Shown in pieces: positions 1 to 13,879 of a stretch of 64,000 nucleotides of DNA. Source of the stretch: Aphelocoma coerulescens (Eukaryota; Chordata; Aves; Passeriformes; Corvidae); assembly GCF_041296385.1 (NCBI RefSeq), contig NC_091016.1, positions 14,359,497 to 14,423,496 of the forward strand, in the 5' to 3' direction. The notes under the pieces were generated by a model that saw only the letters and a program-made list of their open reading frames with translations, was not told the DNA's origin and ran no database searches. The position numbers and the translations under genes are program-made. The first letter of the stretch is position 1. Each line of letters starts with the position of its first letter.

Positions 1-3000
1 AGGCCTGAATTAAGACAGAGATCTAATTTAAATTCAATGCCAGATGCCCCACAGGTAAGTCGTGATAGCAGTCTGAGGTGTGAGGCTTTAGGAATACCTC
101 AACTGGACTCAATCCACGTGGTGGGGTACAAGTCAGATGTTATAGAGGGGAAGCCAGGACACATTGAGAGCAGCACTGAAGTGTAAAGGCAGGGACTAAA
201 TAACTGCACACAAATCCAGGGAAAACTCCACAATGATCCCCACAATCCTGGCATTAATCCAAGCCACGTCACTGCAGAGGAAGGACCTGCAGTCAGAAGG
301 TAATGGCAGGCAGCACCGCTAAGTCCTACATCCTCCACACAGCTATGGAGCATCCCCTGCAGCACTCCAGGCACTGCATCCACCCTGAGCTCTAGTCAGG
401 CACATGGAACAAAGGCATCCTGCCCACAGCCTCCTGCTCAGCTTTACCCCAAATCTGCCATGGCAAAATTGGGTAGGAACAATCTGTATTCTTTCACAGC
501 AGCAAGTCTGGCCTATACACTAAGCAGCATCCTGGGAGCACAGCTTCTCATTTAAACAGCACCAGTAAAACTTTTTTGTCCTCCTCCCTGCCACTAGGCA
601 CAGAGGATTCCCTGAAATGTGTTTTCCTGCTGCCAGTTCACAGCCGCTCCTAAAGAAGCTTCAAATTCAGGGAACAAATTCAGAGGCAATAAGAGGCCAC
701 AGCAATCAGGGCAGATGGATCTTATTTTCTGCTGCTGCATTTCAACAACTGCCAGCGCAGAGCCTTTTGGGTCCAATAAACTCCAGATGATTTTTCTACC
801 ACACGGTCACAGGCTGTATCTGAAAAAACATTTGAATGACTGAGAGCTAAATGTAAGGAAAGCTTCCCAGTGAAAATAAAAAATTCAGGCTGTGCATATA
901 TGATCACTGGTGCCCAAAATTTGGGTCCTCGAAGGTGTTTTGTGTATCAGGACAGGTCAATCTGATAAATGACAAGACAAAACCCCTATATTTAGAATGA
1001 GACCAGGAAAAAAAAAAAGTGAAAATCTTACTAATAGAGGAATGAAAAGAAGAGGTTTTAAAGAGACTTGAGGAGTGCCATGTCTTATTTATGTGTTGTG
1101 TATAAGCAGAGCATCAAATCGCCCTCAAACCACAAACACCACTCACAACTGGACTGTAAATGGGATGTCCCAGAGCATTGAACAAACGTGTAAAGCTCAG
1201 AGTTTACTGGAAGCTCTGTACCATCATTTACCAGGGCTCTCTGCCTCGAGTACAGCTGCATTTCAGGCCAGTGCAACTGTACTTCTTTCCCAAGTGCTGA
1301 TGCTAATGTGGGTGACTCCACAGCACCGTGTACCAAAGAAATATCCTGGTTGGCTGGCACAGGCTGGCCTCAACATGGCATTCCAAGCCAATTTGCCCGT
1401 TTTTTCTGCCCTAGCCTGATATCCCTCATTATTTAGATTGGCATTTTTAAGGCACTTTCACAGATCTTTACCATCCACACCTAAGTGATAGAGCTGAGAC
1501 ACCAAGGCAGGCTGTGCAGACAGCAGGGAAAGGTAACACTGGTTTTACATAACAATGTTGTCACAGGCATTCCATGTTTTGTCACTTGCTGGCTGATCAA
1601 CACAGACACCCAATGATCTTGGGTCATTTTTGAATCATCTGTGCTACAACAAAACCATAATACCAAGCTGCAAAGACCAACTCTATTATACAAGAAAGGA
1701 GCCAACATCTTTGGAGTCCCCCACAAAACCTAACATTGATGGAAAGACGCCATGAACACGTGTCCAGGCAACAGGAACAGCCACAGCCCTTTGCAGCTTT
1801 CCACAGTTGTTTCAATTACTAAGGATTCACAGCATGTACTTCCCTTTCTCCTTTTTACTCCCCAAGAAAAAATAAAGCATTTTGTGGAGGTGTTTCAGCT
1901 GTACAGCAGTTCTTGCCCTCCAAAGTAAACAGAACAATTCATGCACACATGAGGATGGTTCACAACTGCTATTACTGCATTATTGGAGTACTTTGTTAGA
2001 AAAATTACTACCCTGGCTTACAAGACTCAGCACTGCTTTGTAGCTTCTCTTCTCCAGCTGTTAAGGAAAATTGGGAGTTTCACTGAAATTGTTTCCTACA
2101 AAAGATGCTTCTCTTTTTAAAAGCAGAAAGGAAAATGGGACAAGTCTAACCTGGACACTCTGCAGGAGCATCTGCAGGAGCTGTAGTCCAACTCCTTTGT
2201 GTTCCCATTCTCCTCTGTGGTCTTTGTCCCTTGTGTAACTCTTGTGTCTGTGAATCTTTTAATGCAAACTTCTTGCATAGTTTTAAAGCTAAAAGCACAT
2301 CCTAAAGGTTTCTGTGGGCTGTTTATTTTTAAAGGAAACCAAACCTTTTTCTCCACAGTAGCAAAGTGAACTTCTTTTTTTGCCTAGCACTGACTGTTCA
2401 CACATACATTAAAATCTGGTTCATATTATCCTTGTCTAGACACAAGTGGACAGAAATTCACCAGTACAGCAGGAAAGCAGGGGACATTCTCCCAGAACTC
2501 TGCACACTGCTTGGCGAAATACTTTATGGACACCTGGACCCAACACAACACAAGTAACACATATCAATAGCCACTTCTCAATGGTAAGAAGCATCTGTGG
2601 AAGGTTATCTTGGAATTCAGCACATAAAAGCATCACTTGCCTGGGAAAGAGGAAATGTACTGAAGCTAACATGGTAACCCCAGGTGATGGGTAAAGAGCT
2701 CACACACACATGCAGATTATTCTCTGCATCAATGGAGATGTCACTGCTATTCATCTTCCCATACCCATCCAGCCCTACAGTTACATCAGGGATTGTTCCC
2801 AGAGCTCCTGAGCTCCAAAATAATGACAGAGTTAATCAAAACTTAGTGATAAAACAACAAAACCCCTTTTGCACAGGACTTCTGACCTCTCCCTCAACCT
2901 GACAGTTTAATTTCCTCTTTCCCTTTGCTGAATCCTGCACTTTCATTCAACCCATACCCTTTCTATTGGCACTTCAGCACCTTTGCACACAGCCACAATA

Positions 3001-4292
3001 ACGCTAAAGGCAACTGAGTTGGGCAGTGAAGCAGATGAGGATCTCTACAAGATCAGCCTGTGCTTCCAAATCTGATTGTGAGAAGGAAACGGCTCAAGGC
3101 CAGCACCTAAGTGAGAAGCAGGTGGTAAAAGCAGTCCATGGGCAAGATGGCACTGAGGAGTCCAAACAAGGCATTTATCCCTTTCAGAAAAGAATGGAAC
3201 TTGAAGAATTTCCACTACAGCTTTGCACTAAAATACCTGTCCCAGGAAAATAAGAATCTCTGATCTGTCTGCCTGTAACCAGACCCTGTGGCTTGCAGCA
3301 CTCAGTGTATCCCCTGCAGCCATACACAGAAAAATGGAAGAGCACCAACACCAGTGTGTGAAACTGCTATCATGGCCATTAGTGCATTCTGGAGTCGTGT
3401 TCTTGAGGGACTAACGAGGAATGACATCCATTTGCTGAAATATTGTCCTATGCCATGGGTCCCATGCTGGCTATCCAGATGCCACACAGACCTGTTAACA
3501 CAGTCTTTCCCTGAAAATTATGGGGCCCAACTAAAGACAATTTACAGGCAAATCTGTTTCAGATAGGAGTTCAGTGTAGTGGAGACAGCCACCCCAGGTG
3601 AACCTTTGCTTTACAGGGTCACTATTCAGTAGCCACTCTGCTGCCTCCAGCAACATCAGCTGAGTGCCAACATCCAGCATCCAGCTGCTTGGGGATAGAC
3701 CCATGTCCACTGATGACTTCCAGGGGCAAGGAGCAGAGATCATTGTTTTGAAAAAGCTGAGTAGGACTACCAAAGCAGCTTCAAGCACAGAAGAAACTTC
3801 ACACTACATATGTGATAAACCAATATTTACGGAATGGGGAAGCCCAGGGAAGCACCCATTAAGGAGGAACCCAAGCGAGGAGCAGCTTTTCAGACATGTC
3901 TGCACTGTATTTTGCAGCTTCACAGAGCCAGTAGCATCTGGCTTCCCAAAAACACCACCATCCCAGCCTGATACCAGTCTCTGTCTTGGTCAGGAAGAAC
4001 TCCTGAGGTCTTCTTGTACTAGCTTAGAAATTCTTTGTTCCTATAATATTTAATGGCATCATAGTGGCTGTAAATGATGGCTGAATTTATTATTTCCCTG
4101 TAAAACACATATTTGAACAGCTTCTGTTCCCAATTATAATTTTCCATCTCAAAGGACTCCACATCTGCACTTCAGAGGATGAAAAACGATTCATAAAGAA
4201 TTGAACAAACTCTTGTCCATTCTTGCACATTGAACAAATTCTTGACATTTATTTACAGGATTTAATTCCTTTTCATTCAAGATTAATGCTCA

Positions 4293-4339
4293 CTGGTAAG
4301 ATAAAATAGCACTGGCCTGGTAAGATAAAACAGCATTGG
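4293..4339. repeat. 24-bp tandem duplication
   Basis: Two adjacent copies of a unit starting CTGGTAAGATAAAA lie at 4293-4315 and 4317-4339. They differ at two positions over 23 bases. This is a small local duplication with no evident function. Confidence 0.8.
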
Positions 4340-4629
4340 CACAAGCATGTACAAAGCTGCCTCACAGCTACTTTAGGAACAATTGCCATAATGACATTAC
4401 TGCAGTCTGAATTGGATTAGGTCACAGCAATGGACAAACACTGACACCTGTGATGAGAGAACTAAAAGCCCAGGCTGGAATGACACTTTAGATAAAGGTA
4501 AGGAAGAAATGGCCCACAGGGACTCTTACACTACAGTGACAGAGCAAGGTGATATTAAAAGTTCCCAGTGCCACCAGTGGGCTGACAGAGCTCTGTGTGC
4601 CTGACAGGTCCCACTGTCTCGCACTGATG

Positions 4630-4880
4630 GTGTGGTGGTGTGACCCTGGCTGGATGCCCCCAAAGCCACACTCCCCTCCACAACCAGACAGGGGTGAGGA
4701 AATACAACAAAAGGGTCCTGAGTTGAAATAAGGACAGGGAGAGATCACTCACTGAATACCACCATGTTAGACTCAGCTTGGGGAAATTAAATTAATTGAT
4801 TACCAATCAAAATCAGGGCAGGATAATAAGAAGCAAAACAAATTCTCCTTCCCAAGAGACAAACTCCCAAGCTCCCCTTT
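4630..4880 (+). mobile_element. Avian ERV LTR fragment (5' part)
   Basis: The segment begins with a TGTGGTGGTGTGACC-like edge followed by CTGGCTGGATGCC. It continues through GGACAGGGAGAGATCACTCA and CTTGGGGAAATTAA to an A-rich stretch with GATAATAAGAA. This order of blocks is what I recall from abundant endogenous retrovirus LTRs of passerine birds. The 3' half of the LTR is missing or unrecognisable, so this is a truncated solo LTR. No gag, pol or env sequence is present. The boundaries are approximate. Confidence 0.65.
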
Positions 4881-7800
4881 ATGCACAGAACCACAGGATC
4901 TGACCAGACAACTTCAGTGCATAAGTAAAACTCCCTGTCTCTGCTACTGAAGCATTTTCTCTGTAGTTGAGTTCTAATTATTAATGGTTTAATACAAACT
5001 GTTCACTTTCATAGAACACAGAGGTACTCTGAAGCATTAAGGTCTAAAAGACAAGGCACATGTCTCAGTTCTTTCCCTTACTGATGTATGCAAAGAGCTC
5101 TAATTCTCCTAAAAAAAGGACTACTTTTCTTCCTCGGACTGTGAAGCATAAAGCATTCCTTTTTTCTGTTCTAGGATTTATTTTTGACTGGATGCTTTAC
5201 GTAGCCCATCCCTGAAAAATTAATTTACACAAGATCTAAGACCTTCAGTGACCCAATGGGGCCCAGTGCTTTATTTTGTGCGTTGTGCAGTTTCCCTGTA
5301 CTCCTTTTATGGGAGGTGTTATAAATTCCACCTTGCCTTTTCATCCAGTGCTCAACACAACTGGACCACAAAGAGATGCTCGGAGGGTTCATTATGCCAA
5401 ACTCACTGGAGCCATGCAGACACCCACTGAAGAGCCTGCCCATAACTTCAGTGGAGCTGCATGACTTCAAGCCCACTGCCTCACTGGATCACACCATCTA
5501 TACAAAATTAATAGCATTTGAAACATTTTACCTTTCTTTTTCCTCTTAAAAAGACTCGAGTCTAAGAAAAATCTAGCATTTTGATCATACTTGAGTGTGT
5601 GCCTGACTAAAAATCATCACTTAAAAAACCCAGCAGCCCTCTTAAGTTTTAAGCTTGCCAGGCTGGTGGAATCAGAAATGGGTAACATTGAGCACTAGAG
5701 GGCAGCAGGAAATCAATTCCCCAAATAGGGACCATGTTCTCCAAGGCCAATGCAGTTAAGCACTGTGTTTAACCAATTTCAAACCAACACAGTGGTTTAA
5801 AAAAAGATTTAATTACGTTGTTTTGCTGTTAATAACAATTAGTTCTGTTGTTTGGGACCACAGTTCAAACTCAAGTGAGTTCGAGTGTTAGCTTCCTGCA
5901 GTCAGAGAAGACTCTGCACATCCCAAAGCACCTTTGAAGAGCATGCTCACCTTCACCTTCAGAGCAAACCAAAAAGTAAAATATTCTCAGTGTGATCTAT
6001 ATCTTTTAGGCAAAGGAGACTATCAGAAGTTTCTGTATCTAACCTGGAGTGCATTTATGAGCCCCTTTTAGCTCAGCTTCAGCTCAGTCTGAAAATGATT
6101 TAAAATACCACACGTTTTAGATTTGCTAAGTTACACAGACCTCTTAAAGAGACTATAGTCTTTAGCCAGACAAAAAAAAAGCCATTTTGGAAATTTGGCA
6201 ACTTTTGGCAGCAGTGTGAGCCAAAGCACTGCTTTGGTAGCTCAGACAGCCAAGCTCTAATTTCTATACCAAGTAATGAGCACTGAGCTCTGGGCTGAAC
6301 TGAACCTCCCAGCACCCACCAAAAGCCAGCCCTGAAAGGTTGCTGCTGACGTGACAAAAACGCTCCTTTCATTTTCAGCCTCTACATCAACACTTGTGAA
6401 CAGCTCCCATACAGGAAAAGCACAAGTCATGCCAGACTTCTTCAGTAAACACAAACCCACTTCTGCAAAACAGATTAAGTAACTCTTGACCGGCCAGAGG
6501 ACAGGGTAGAAAGGAGAGAGCATTTAAGGACGAGTCGGAACACATGTGCCAACATCAGCAGCACTCCTCAGCTGCTAATAAAAGACACAGCAACCTACTG
6601 CAAAACTGGGCATGTAAACTCACTGGGAATAGGTAGCATTTTTTTTCAGAGAAATCCCAATAGAACTGACAGCTACTGAGGTAGTTTCGACTGAAGTTGA
6701 AAATCTCTGTCGAAAATCTTTGTTTGAACATAGTTGTTTGGTTGACTGAACACCCAGAAAGCAATCAGAACAGTCCAAAAACCATGCTCTTTAAACTGGG
6801 ATAATGCTGTGATAGATGTCCCCTTGATTTGAGTGAGAAGTTCAGTAGCAGTGCTGTGGCTCAGGCTCACTGATTTGCCCAAACCAGTGGGTCTCCAGTG
6901 AAATGGTCTGTCCCATTTCCCCCAAGCTCTCACGACTTGTTCCAAATGGGCTGCTCTTGAAGAAAGCCTACAACACCCCACAACTGATCAGACAGAACCT
7001 ACAGCCTGGGTCCCCACAAGGGAGAAGAGATTAATAGTCCAACACCACATTTTTCAGAAACCACCATCCTGGAAAGGCTGTAATCCCATGTGAAAGCCAG
7101 GACGTGCTGCAGAGCACTGGATCCTGGCTGTACCTGTGCTTCTGCCAGGAAGAGAAGTTGTCCCCACTTCATCCACACAAATATTCACATGGCTGCCCAA
7201 GAAAGCTGGGCCAGTTCCCTGAGCTGACTTCTCACTGTGTACCAACACTAAGGATCAACCAGGAATAATAAGCACAGCCAGGAGCAGCCTGGGATTCTCG
7301 CTGTATTACAGAGGTCAGGGAAGTCCATGGAAAAGAACTAAAGGTAAGCCGGGGCTCAAACTTGAAACAAACTGCAGGAACAGATTAGAGCTTTTGGAGA
7401 GGCAAAGGTTGAACACCTCTATCCTCCCAAGCTGGCTTTAATCCATTTTGCTTTTTTAAAAAATAGTTAGCCAGCTTTTAGATACTTGACAGTCTCTTCA
7501 AGCCCACAGGAAACTCTGTCTTCCTTCACCACCCCATCTCTCCAGTATCATCCTCTCTCTCCTACTGTCACCCTTCTTTTATTTTCTCTGTCCCTGTGAC
7601 ACCCCATTTTCTTCCACTGGGTGACCCTGTCCACCCACCAATTTTCCTAAGGACACAGCTTTTCCATTGCTTTTCATTGCAAAGAATAAGCAATGAAGGC
7701 AGAGACTACAGGACAAACAATCTGCCCACGATCACAAGCCCTAGGCAGGCCCATGAAGGGAGATGGGACTGAGCTTTGCCCATGCTTCAGACAGGCAGTC

Positions 7801-10800
7801 TCCCAAGCATGGTTCCACAACTGAACTCTCAAATGCTGCCTCCAAATTTAGTAGAATTACTCCAGAGCTGCACTGGCAAACCCAGTTCTGCCTGACCACA
7901 GAGCATGGGCAGAGCCCAGAACCCTGTGCCCTACCAATTTGTAGACCACATCTGTTGTTTATTCTCTAGCACTTTTTTTAAGTTGCAATTTTTCCAGGTA
8001 AAGTTTTTTTCCACTGTCCCTGGTATGCTCTGGTTCAGTGCCCTACATGAAAAGTCACATTGCCAGTGATTTATTTCTTTGGAAACAACCTTTATTTGCT
8101 TCCTAGAACATATTAATCCAAATAATTTAAGGCTTTCCCACATATACACCTGAATGCTGCCTGCCAAGTAAGAACTTTTGCTGACAACTTTTCTTAATCC
8201 AGAGGAAGTGGTAAGGTGTTCCTGGTGTATTGAGCAACTGAGTGATTAAAAAAATGATAAACAATTAAATTTTTAAAAATTATTTTCCAGTATTGAATAA
8301 AAAAAGATGAAGCATACTGAAGTGTTCACTGATCCCATTTAATTTTCTCAGTCTATCACCACTTAGACACTTGAACTCACTATTACAATAAGCTAAAAGT
8401 ATGAATGTTTGTTGCAAGAGCAGAACCCTCATTCCTACACAAATCACAAAACCACTCATTTACAAACAATTTAAGAGATTTAGTAATAAGCCTACAGGAC
8501 TACTGTTTTCTTGCCTAGGGATGCCTGCTTTCAGAAGGCCCTGTATTCATGGCTAATGAGTCCTATCTTCTGCTATTAAAAGTGATGGAGCCTCTCTAGA
8601 CTAATAAAACCTGTTACTGGTGACTCAGGCAGTGGGAATACCCCCATGACCACTTCCAGCTCCTCAGGCACTGATGGTGTGGTACTTTAGTCAGTCTCAG
8701 CCCAGTTCATGCGGCAGATGACAGAAAACACAGCCTGTCAGCCTGTTTCATTCCTAAGGAAGTTGCCACATTCCCAGAGACCCACCAGCCTTTTGGAAAT
8801 GCTTTTGAATCACTAAGGAAGATCCTCATCCATCTGCAATCTTCTGGTCATACTGTGGAGGTGCAAGCTACAGCCACTGCCACTCTCCTCACTCACACTG
8901 TGCCACAGCAGCAGTTCTCAGTGTCTCGTGACAAAACAAGCAAAAGAGCTCCTTTCCCAAGATACATTTGACAGAACTTGCTCTTCCAGGAGTATCTGAT
9001 ATGGGCAGATGTTTCTAAAACCATCTTCCTGTCTCTTCTGCCATACTGACCAGTCTCAATGGGTTTGAATGCCGAAGTTGAACCAAAAGAGAGAGTTTAA
9101 GTGGATATGTATATTGGTTTGATGCTGCTATGAAGAGAAAAGAACCAAGATGTTCAGAGCACTCATTGGTCATGCTGTGACACTTCAGTTATTTCACTCC
9201 AGGAGCACAGGGAGCATCCCACAGTTATTGCTCAGTGGTTTCAGTTGTGAGCAGTCTCTACAACAAGCCATGAATGGGAGGGTTCATGGGCCTCATCTGC
9301 CCTCCTCAGCACACCTGGAACCCACACTGGCACCAGGGGGTGCTGGGGTCAGCAAGGAGGCAGGATGTGGCCTCTCAGCATACCTTGGTGCTGAGCTTCA
9401 GCTGCGTACTCCACACAGGCACCACAGACAGGTTACCCCGTGCTGTCATTTCCGCTAGTGTCGCTCCCAGTAAGCCTCAGACATTCCTGGGACTGCCAAG
9501 TGGTCATGCAGTTATTCCACGTGTCCCATTCAACACAGCAATCAAGGCCAGCTGCCCTGAGCTACACTAAATGGTGTTTGAGCAACACATCCCAGGAACT
9601 GCCCCACAGCTCCCAGGATTGCTTCATACCTGTGACACAGGGCTTGTGAAACCTGAGCAGACAAATGCCTTCCAGCCTGTCTCACTATCAGAGGAGCTTC
9701 CCCATCCTCCTCTACCATGACAGCGGAAAAGGCTTGCTCAGGACATTCCTTGCAGTGCTGGTCACCACTCCTATGCACAGAAATAAAGCAAAACCTCAAA
9801 CCAGTCACACTATTACTCTAGTGCAACATGGATCATGGAATGTGATATATGTTGTGGTTTAAAGTAGAGGTTAACAGCGTAAGATTCCCATTATTATTAA
9901 CGTAAGACATGTGGCTTCCTGGTCTGCACAACAAAAGCAAAGCAAGGCTTGGTATCTGCTGCTGGCAGATTCCATTACAGTTCTGGATGTCCCACACCTA
10001 GAGCTGAAGGCAACTGCACAGGCAAGCAGTCAACATCAGCTGAGGGAGACCAGTTGGTAGATGCCACTGCTTACCTGTTTAGCATGAAAATAGTGGAATT
10101 CCCACTGGAAGAAACTCTCCTGTTGAATTTCAAGCTAATTTCTTGGAAGCATGCCACAGAAAACCACTTTAGAGTAAGAAGAGGAGCCAAACCCTCCTTT
10201 AACACTACTTAAGATTCTAAAGCAACTAGAAATGTTGTCAGTGACATTTAACCTGCTCAGGTGTCTTGACAAATCCTCTCCATGCACTATTTGCTGACAA
10301 GAACTTATTTCCCTCCCAACAGTAAATATAATTACTAGGACCTTCATTCCAGCCAGCATGAATATATGGCAGGAAGTGCCACTGGGCCAGCACATTCTGA
10401 CTTCACATTTCTTGCCAGCTGTCCCTTATCTTCTCAGATATACCATTTACACCATGTACTTCTAATAACCTGGAGTAGTGGCTGACCTAAAATGTTACTT
10501 CTGCAGAAACCAGTCCTCTTCCAAGTGAGGAAACTGCTGTCTCACAAGAGCTGAACTGAAGCAGTCCTCACCACGCTATTGCCACTAGCACAAGCAAATA
10601 GCTATTATTATTGAAGCAATGGGGTAACAAGGCCACATCCTGAGCTCGTGATGAGAACATGAAAAACATAAGGAAATGTTTAAAAACTCTTCCTACTGAC
10701 TAGGGTAATTTGAGACAGTGTTTACTCCTGATGTCTGAAGGATTACTCTGTTAGTTGTCCTGAGAACACACTAAATACAAAGAGTGTTGCAGAACATTAG

Positions 10801-11020
10801 CAGCTGACAGCTTCCTCTGAGCTCCTCTCCTGTGTCCCATCATCCCACAGTTCCCAGTGTATTTGTCCAGCTGGAGCAGACAGTAGTTCTGGTAAAATTG
10901 TGTTTTATGACAGGCAGGTGCACCAGTACCAGACTGCAGTGACTCAGTCAAGCAAAACACTGCCTACATAGATGAAGCACTGGCTAAAGTAAGAGCATGT
11001 GGAGAAGCAGAAGCTGTTAC

Positions 11021-11187
11021 CTGTGGGTGGAGAGGGAAAAACATCCCCAGAAGGATAAAGCTCCTCACTGTTTTCAGAGCTGTGTGGAGGAAGAAAGTGC
11101 TCTGCTAGGTCACAAACAGAGGGAAGGTCCAATATGCTGCTCTCTGAGGTGTGACTTGGTGACGTCTCCTTTCCTTCCATGGCCCCA
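11021..11187 (-). CDS. SHLD1: SHLD1 first coding exon (shieldin complex subunit 1), partial gene
   Basis: SHLD1 is part of shieldin (SHLD1-SHLD2-SHLD3-REV7). Shieldin acts in the nucleus downstream of 53BP1 and RIF1 to protect double-strand break ends from resection and favour end joining. On the minus strand a TTTCTGTCTGCAG acceptor precedes the exon at 11187. An ATG in a good context (GGGGCCATGG) starts at 11180, and the exon closes at 11021 with CACAG|GTAACA. The coding part is 160 bases, or 53 codons plus one base, so the intron is phase 1. The peptide has SESSILDLPSVCDL at residues 12-25. This aligns with the human SHLD1 N-terminus (SEESNALDLPSACDI at about the same position). The next block, HSSENSEELYPSGDVFPSP, matches the human acidic/serine region only loosely. 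The open frame running past the donor to 10944 is intron. Later exons were not found in the window. Identification rests on recalled human sequence, without alignment software. Confidence 0.85.
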
Positions 11188-13859
11188 CTGCAGACAGAAA
11201 TGAGACTCAGCTGGGTTTTTAGAGCATGAAAATCTAAGCAGAAGTCAACACAAACGATCTGACATTTTTGTACTGCTTTATGAGAGGAGCTGTTCTAGTA
11301 CAATCATACTTCAACTGAGAAAATAACAAAGATGTAAAGGAGGAACAACAGCAAATCCCACAGACAACAGCCCTCAGCCTTAAGTAGGACAATTAGGAGT
11401 CCACAATAAATCTGGCTTTCCCAGAGGCTTCCCAGAAGTACAGTCTCGGGCCCCAAAACTAGGAAGCCATGGAGCATATTCCCATCAGGGTATCCCATCT
11501 GTGCCATTTAAAAGGAAACATGTTCTACAGGGTCCTTTTCCACTGATGCTGCTACAAGTCTCAAGTGAAACCCATCCCCCCTGGCTGTGTTCACTAGCAG
11601 CAAGAAAAGGCATCTTAAAACTTGTCAATCTCACAGGGATGGCAAACACTTCCCAGTGTGGAGACACCAGGGCAGCTGTATTGCATAATCTGTGCACAAC
11701 ACTTTGGAAAGCTTTGGTTGAAGGATCCCCACATCCGAACACCTTTTTATCAAGCTTCCTCAACCAGTCCACCACCACAGAGGGGAAGAACTCACAGCTG
11801 GGTGGAGAACAAAAGAGGGTTGGTGCCACCCAGCTCCATATCAAGGGCTACAGCAAATGGGCAACTCTTTTGGAGAGGATGGAACTAAAGTGCTCCAGTA
11901 AAGCAGCTCCCAGAACAGCCACACGAGTGGCTGGGGCAGAAGAGCAGTGAAATGCAAAAAACCTGGTGGGGCAGGAGCTCCTTCTGTTTTGGTAAAGAGT
12001 GACAGGACAGAGGAACCAGATCTGGTGTTCAGGCAATGGCCTGTGACCCTGCAGGCTCACATTTATCTTCTCTTCTATAAAATAAAGACAACAAATTCTT
12101 GTCTTGGGGGTATTATCAGTAAGGAATGTGATAGCCACAGTGGGCAAGGAAATCCCCATAAGGCATGAGTATTGAAAAATAAATACCCCCATGCAGATTT
12201 TTTCTAAAAAGCATCATTCCTTAGGTGCTTCTGTGCTGAGCAAACTTTTAGCTAAGATACACCTCTGACCTTTGCAAGATGCTGGCCAACTCACTGCTGA
12301 AGAGAGTGGAGATGATGGCTGTGATACCAGAGAAGAGCAGCTGCCTTGCCTTGGAGGGAAAAGGTCTGTACACTCACAGAAAGATTCCAGCAAAAAGGCA
12401 GTGGAAGGTTAAAAACAAGACAAAGTACACAACTGCAGAAGGAAACTTCTCCTCCATTGCTCTTCATGTACCAAAATATAAATGATCTGGGCATAAGGAA
12501 CACATAGAAGGAAAAACTTTCCTCAAATATTGTGTTTATGATGTGTGCTACTTTTAAGTACAGAAGGATTTTAGAGAACTAAACTGCCTATTCTCATCCT
12601 TGGTCTGGAAAAAAAAACCCAAAAAACCAAAAACCCACACCAAAAGGCCAATGAACTCCGTCCCTCCAAGAGCAAGTGGCAAATTACAGCAATAGGAGCT
12701 GCTGGTGTGATACCACAGCAGTTTAAGGCTGTCATTGATGGGAGCTGCAGTGGCCCTGGATGTCTCTGCCTGTGCTGCTCCCCTTCCTTGTCTTGCCACA
12801 ACAAGACTAACAACATGTGCAACCATGTTTTGATCAGGTTTAGATAAAACAAAGCAGCTTTAAAAAACATTTTCCTCTGGATTAGCTCCCTCTAGTCCTC
12901 TTAAATCAAGTACACAGCAGTCCCACCCCCAAAACTGATGGCGAGACCACAACTGATGGTGCTTGTGAGAAAAGGCTCAGCCCTGGGCCTTCAGATTAAT
13001 GAAAGAGATTCACTATTACCTCTGTGCCACACCTGGTAAGAGAGAGCACTGATGTGCAAACAGTCCCTTTGGACAAAGTCCAGGAGCAAACAGCCTGCTA
13101 CTGCTTCAGGATTCCTTTATTCTTTCTTCATGGTTTGTCGACCTCAGCTTGCTGGAACGAAACAAACAGGTCAGTTAGATGCTTTGCACCAGCTGATCTG
13201 GCAGATAGACAGGGTGACCTTTTGAAGTGTAATGCTAGCCAATGTCAACAGACAGTCATCACATATACCACTGTTTGCTGGGTCTGGTACAGAGGAAAAG
13301 TTTTTTCTAAGAATCAGAAAGAGCACATCTAGTTATGCCCTTGAACCTTCTGACAGCAGTGGAGACCTCCTGGAAAGGGGCTGGTACGTCCTAGAAATAA
13401 AGCCAAGATTTTCTTTGCAAGAAGCTGCCAGATGGGCTGTTTATTCAAAACCCATCAAGCAGAGAAGCAAGCTGGCAACCTTCCCTCCCTCCTGTGGAGA
13501 GCAGGTATTTCCCCAACAGGTTTAGCTAGCGGTGTCTTGATATCAACAGCCTGTTCTGTCAAACTTCAACCAGGAAATGTGTTTTAAGAGGGTCCCAAAC
13601 CCACCCTGTAGAGTACAACACAGGCTCACAAAACCCAAATCCTGCTTCCTCTGCCATTACCACCTCGATTATCTTCAGTGAGCAACCAGGACAGACATAG
13701 TTTCAGGCAGACGCTGGATTTTTTTTCCAGGCCACCCTCACCCGGTGGCACTGCCCAGCTACCAGGAATGTCCCAAAGGCATGTCCTGCACAGGCTTGCC
13801 TGGCTGGCAGCATTGCTGCAGAATGTGATGGATACAGGAGGGTGTGAGGCACTGGCCTT
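11188..13859. other. Probable SHLD1 5' intron
   Basis: This is about 2.7 kb between the SHLD1 first coding exon and CpG island 1. A plus-strand ORF at 11501-11950 (149 codons) and an antiparallel one at 11485-11844 overlap here. Neither resembles a known family, and they are most likely chance ORFs. An A/C-rich low-complexity run lies near 12609-12643. I see no other feature. Confidence 0.5.
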
Positions 13860-13879
13860 ACCGACTGCCCTGCTCAGCA

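Larger units (their letters stand above)
1..11020. other. SHLD1 intronic or 3' flanking DNA, no exon recognised
   Basis: This stretch lies downstream of the SHLD1 first coding exon, in that gene's minus-strand direction. It should therefore be SHLD1 intron, possibly with later exons. I scanned the minus strand for the conserved SHLD1 C-terminal half (the LRKSLDRFYE-like and SFQMARVIFNRDG-like stretches known in the human protein) and saw no match. The ORFs here have no recognisable family and overlap on both strands. The only repeats seen are an LTR fragment near 4.63-4.88 kb and a short 24-bp tandem duplication near 4.3 kb. Confidence 0.5.

Noticed and set aside
4621..8684. A 16-base exact match (GCACTGATGGTGTGGT) at about 4621 and about 8669
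   Set aside because: Roughly one such match is expected by chance in 64 kb, and the flanks do not match.
10944..11020. Extension of the SHLD1 reading frame past the exon end
   Set aside because: A good donor (CACAG|GTAACA) precedes it and the extra residues do not resemble SHLD1, so it is read as intron.
11501..11950. 149-codon plus-strand ORF opposite the SHLD1 5' intron
   Set aside because: It overlaps an antiparallel ORF of similar length and has no family resemblance.
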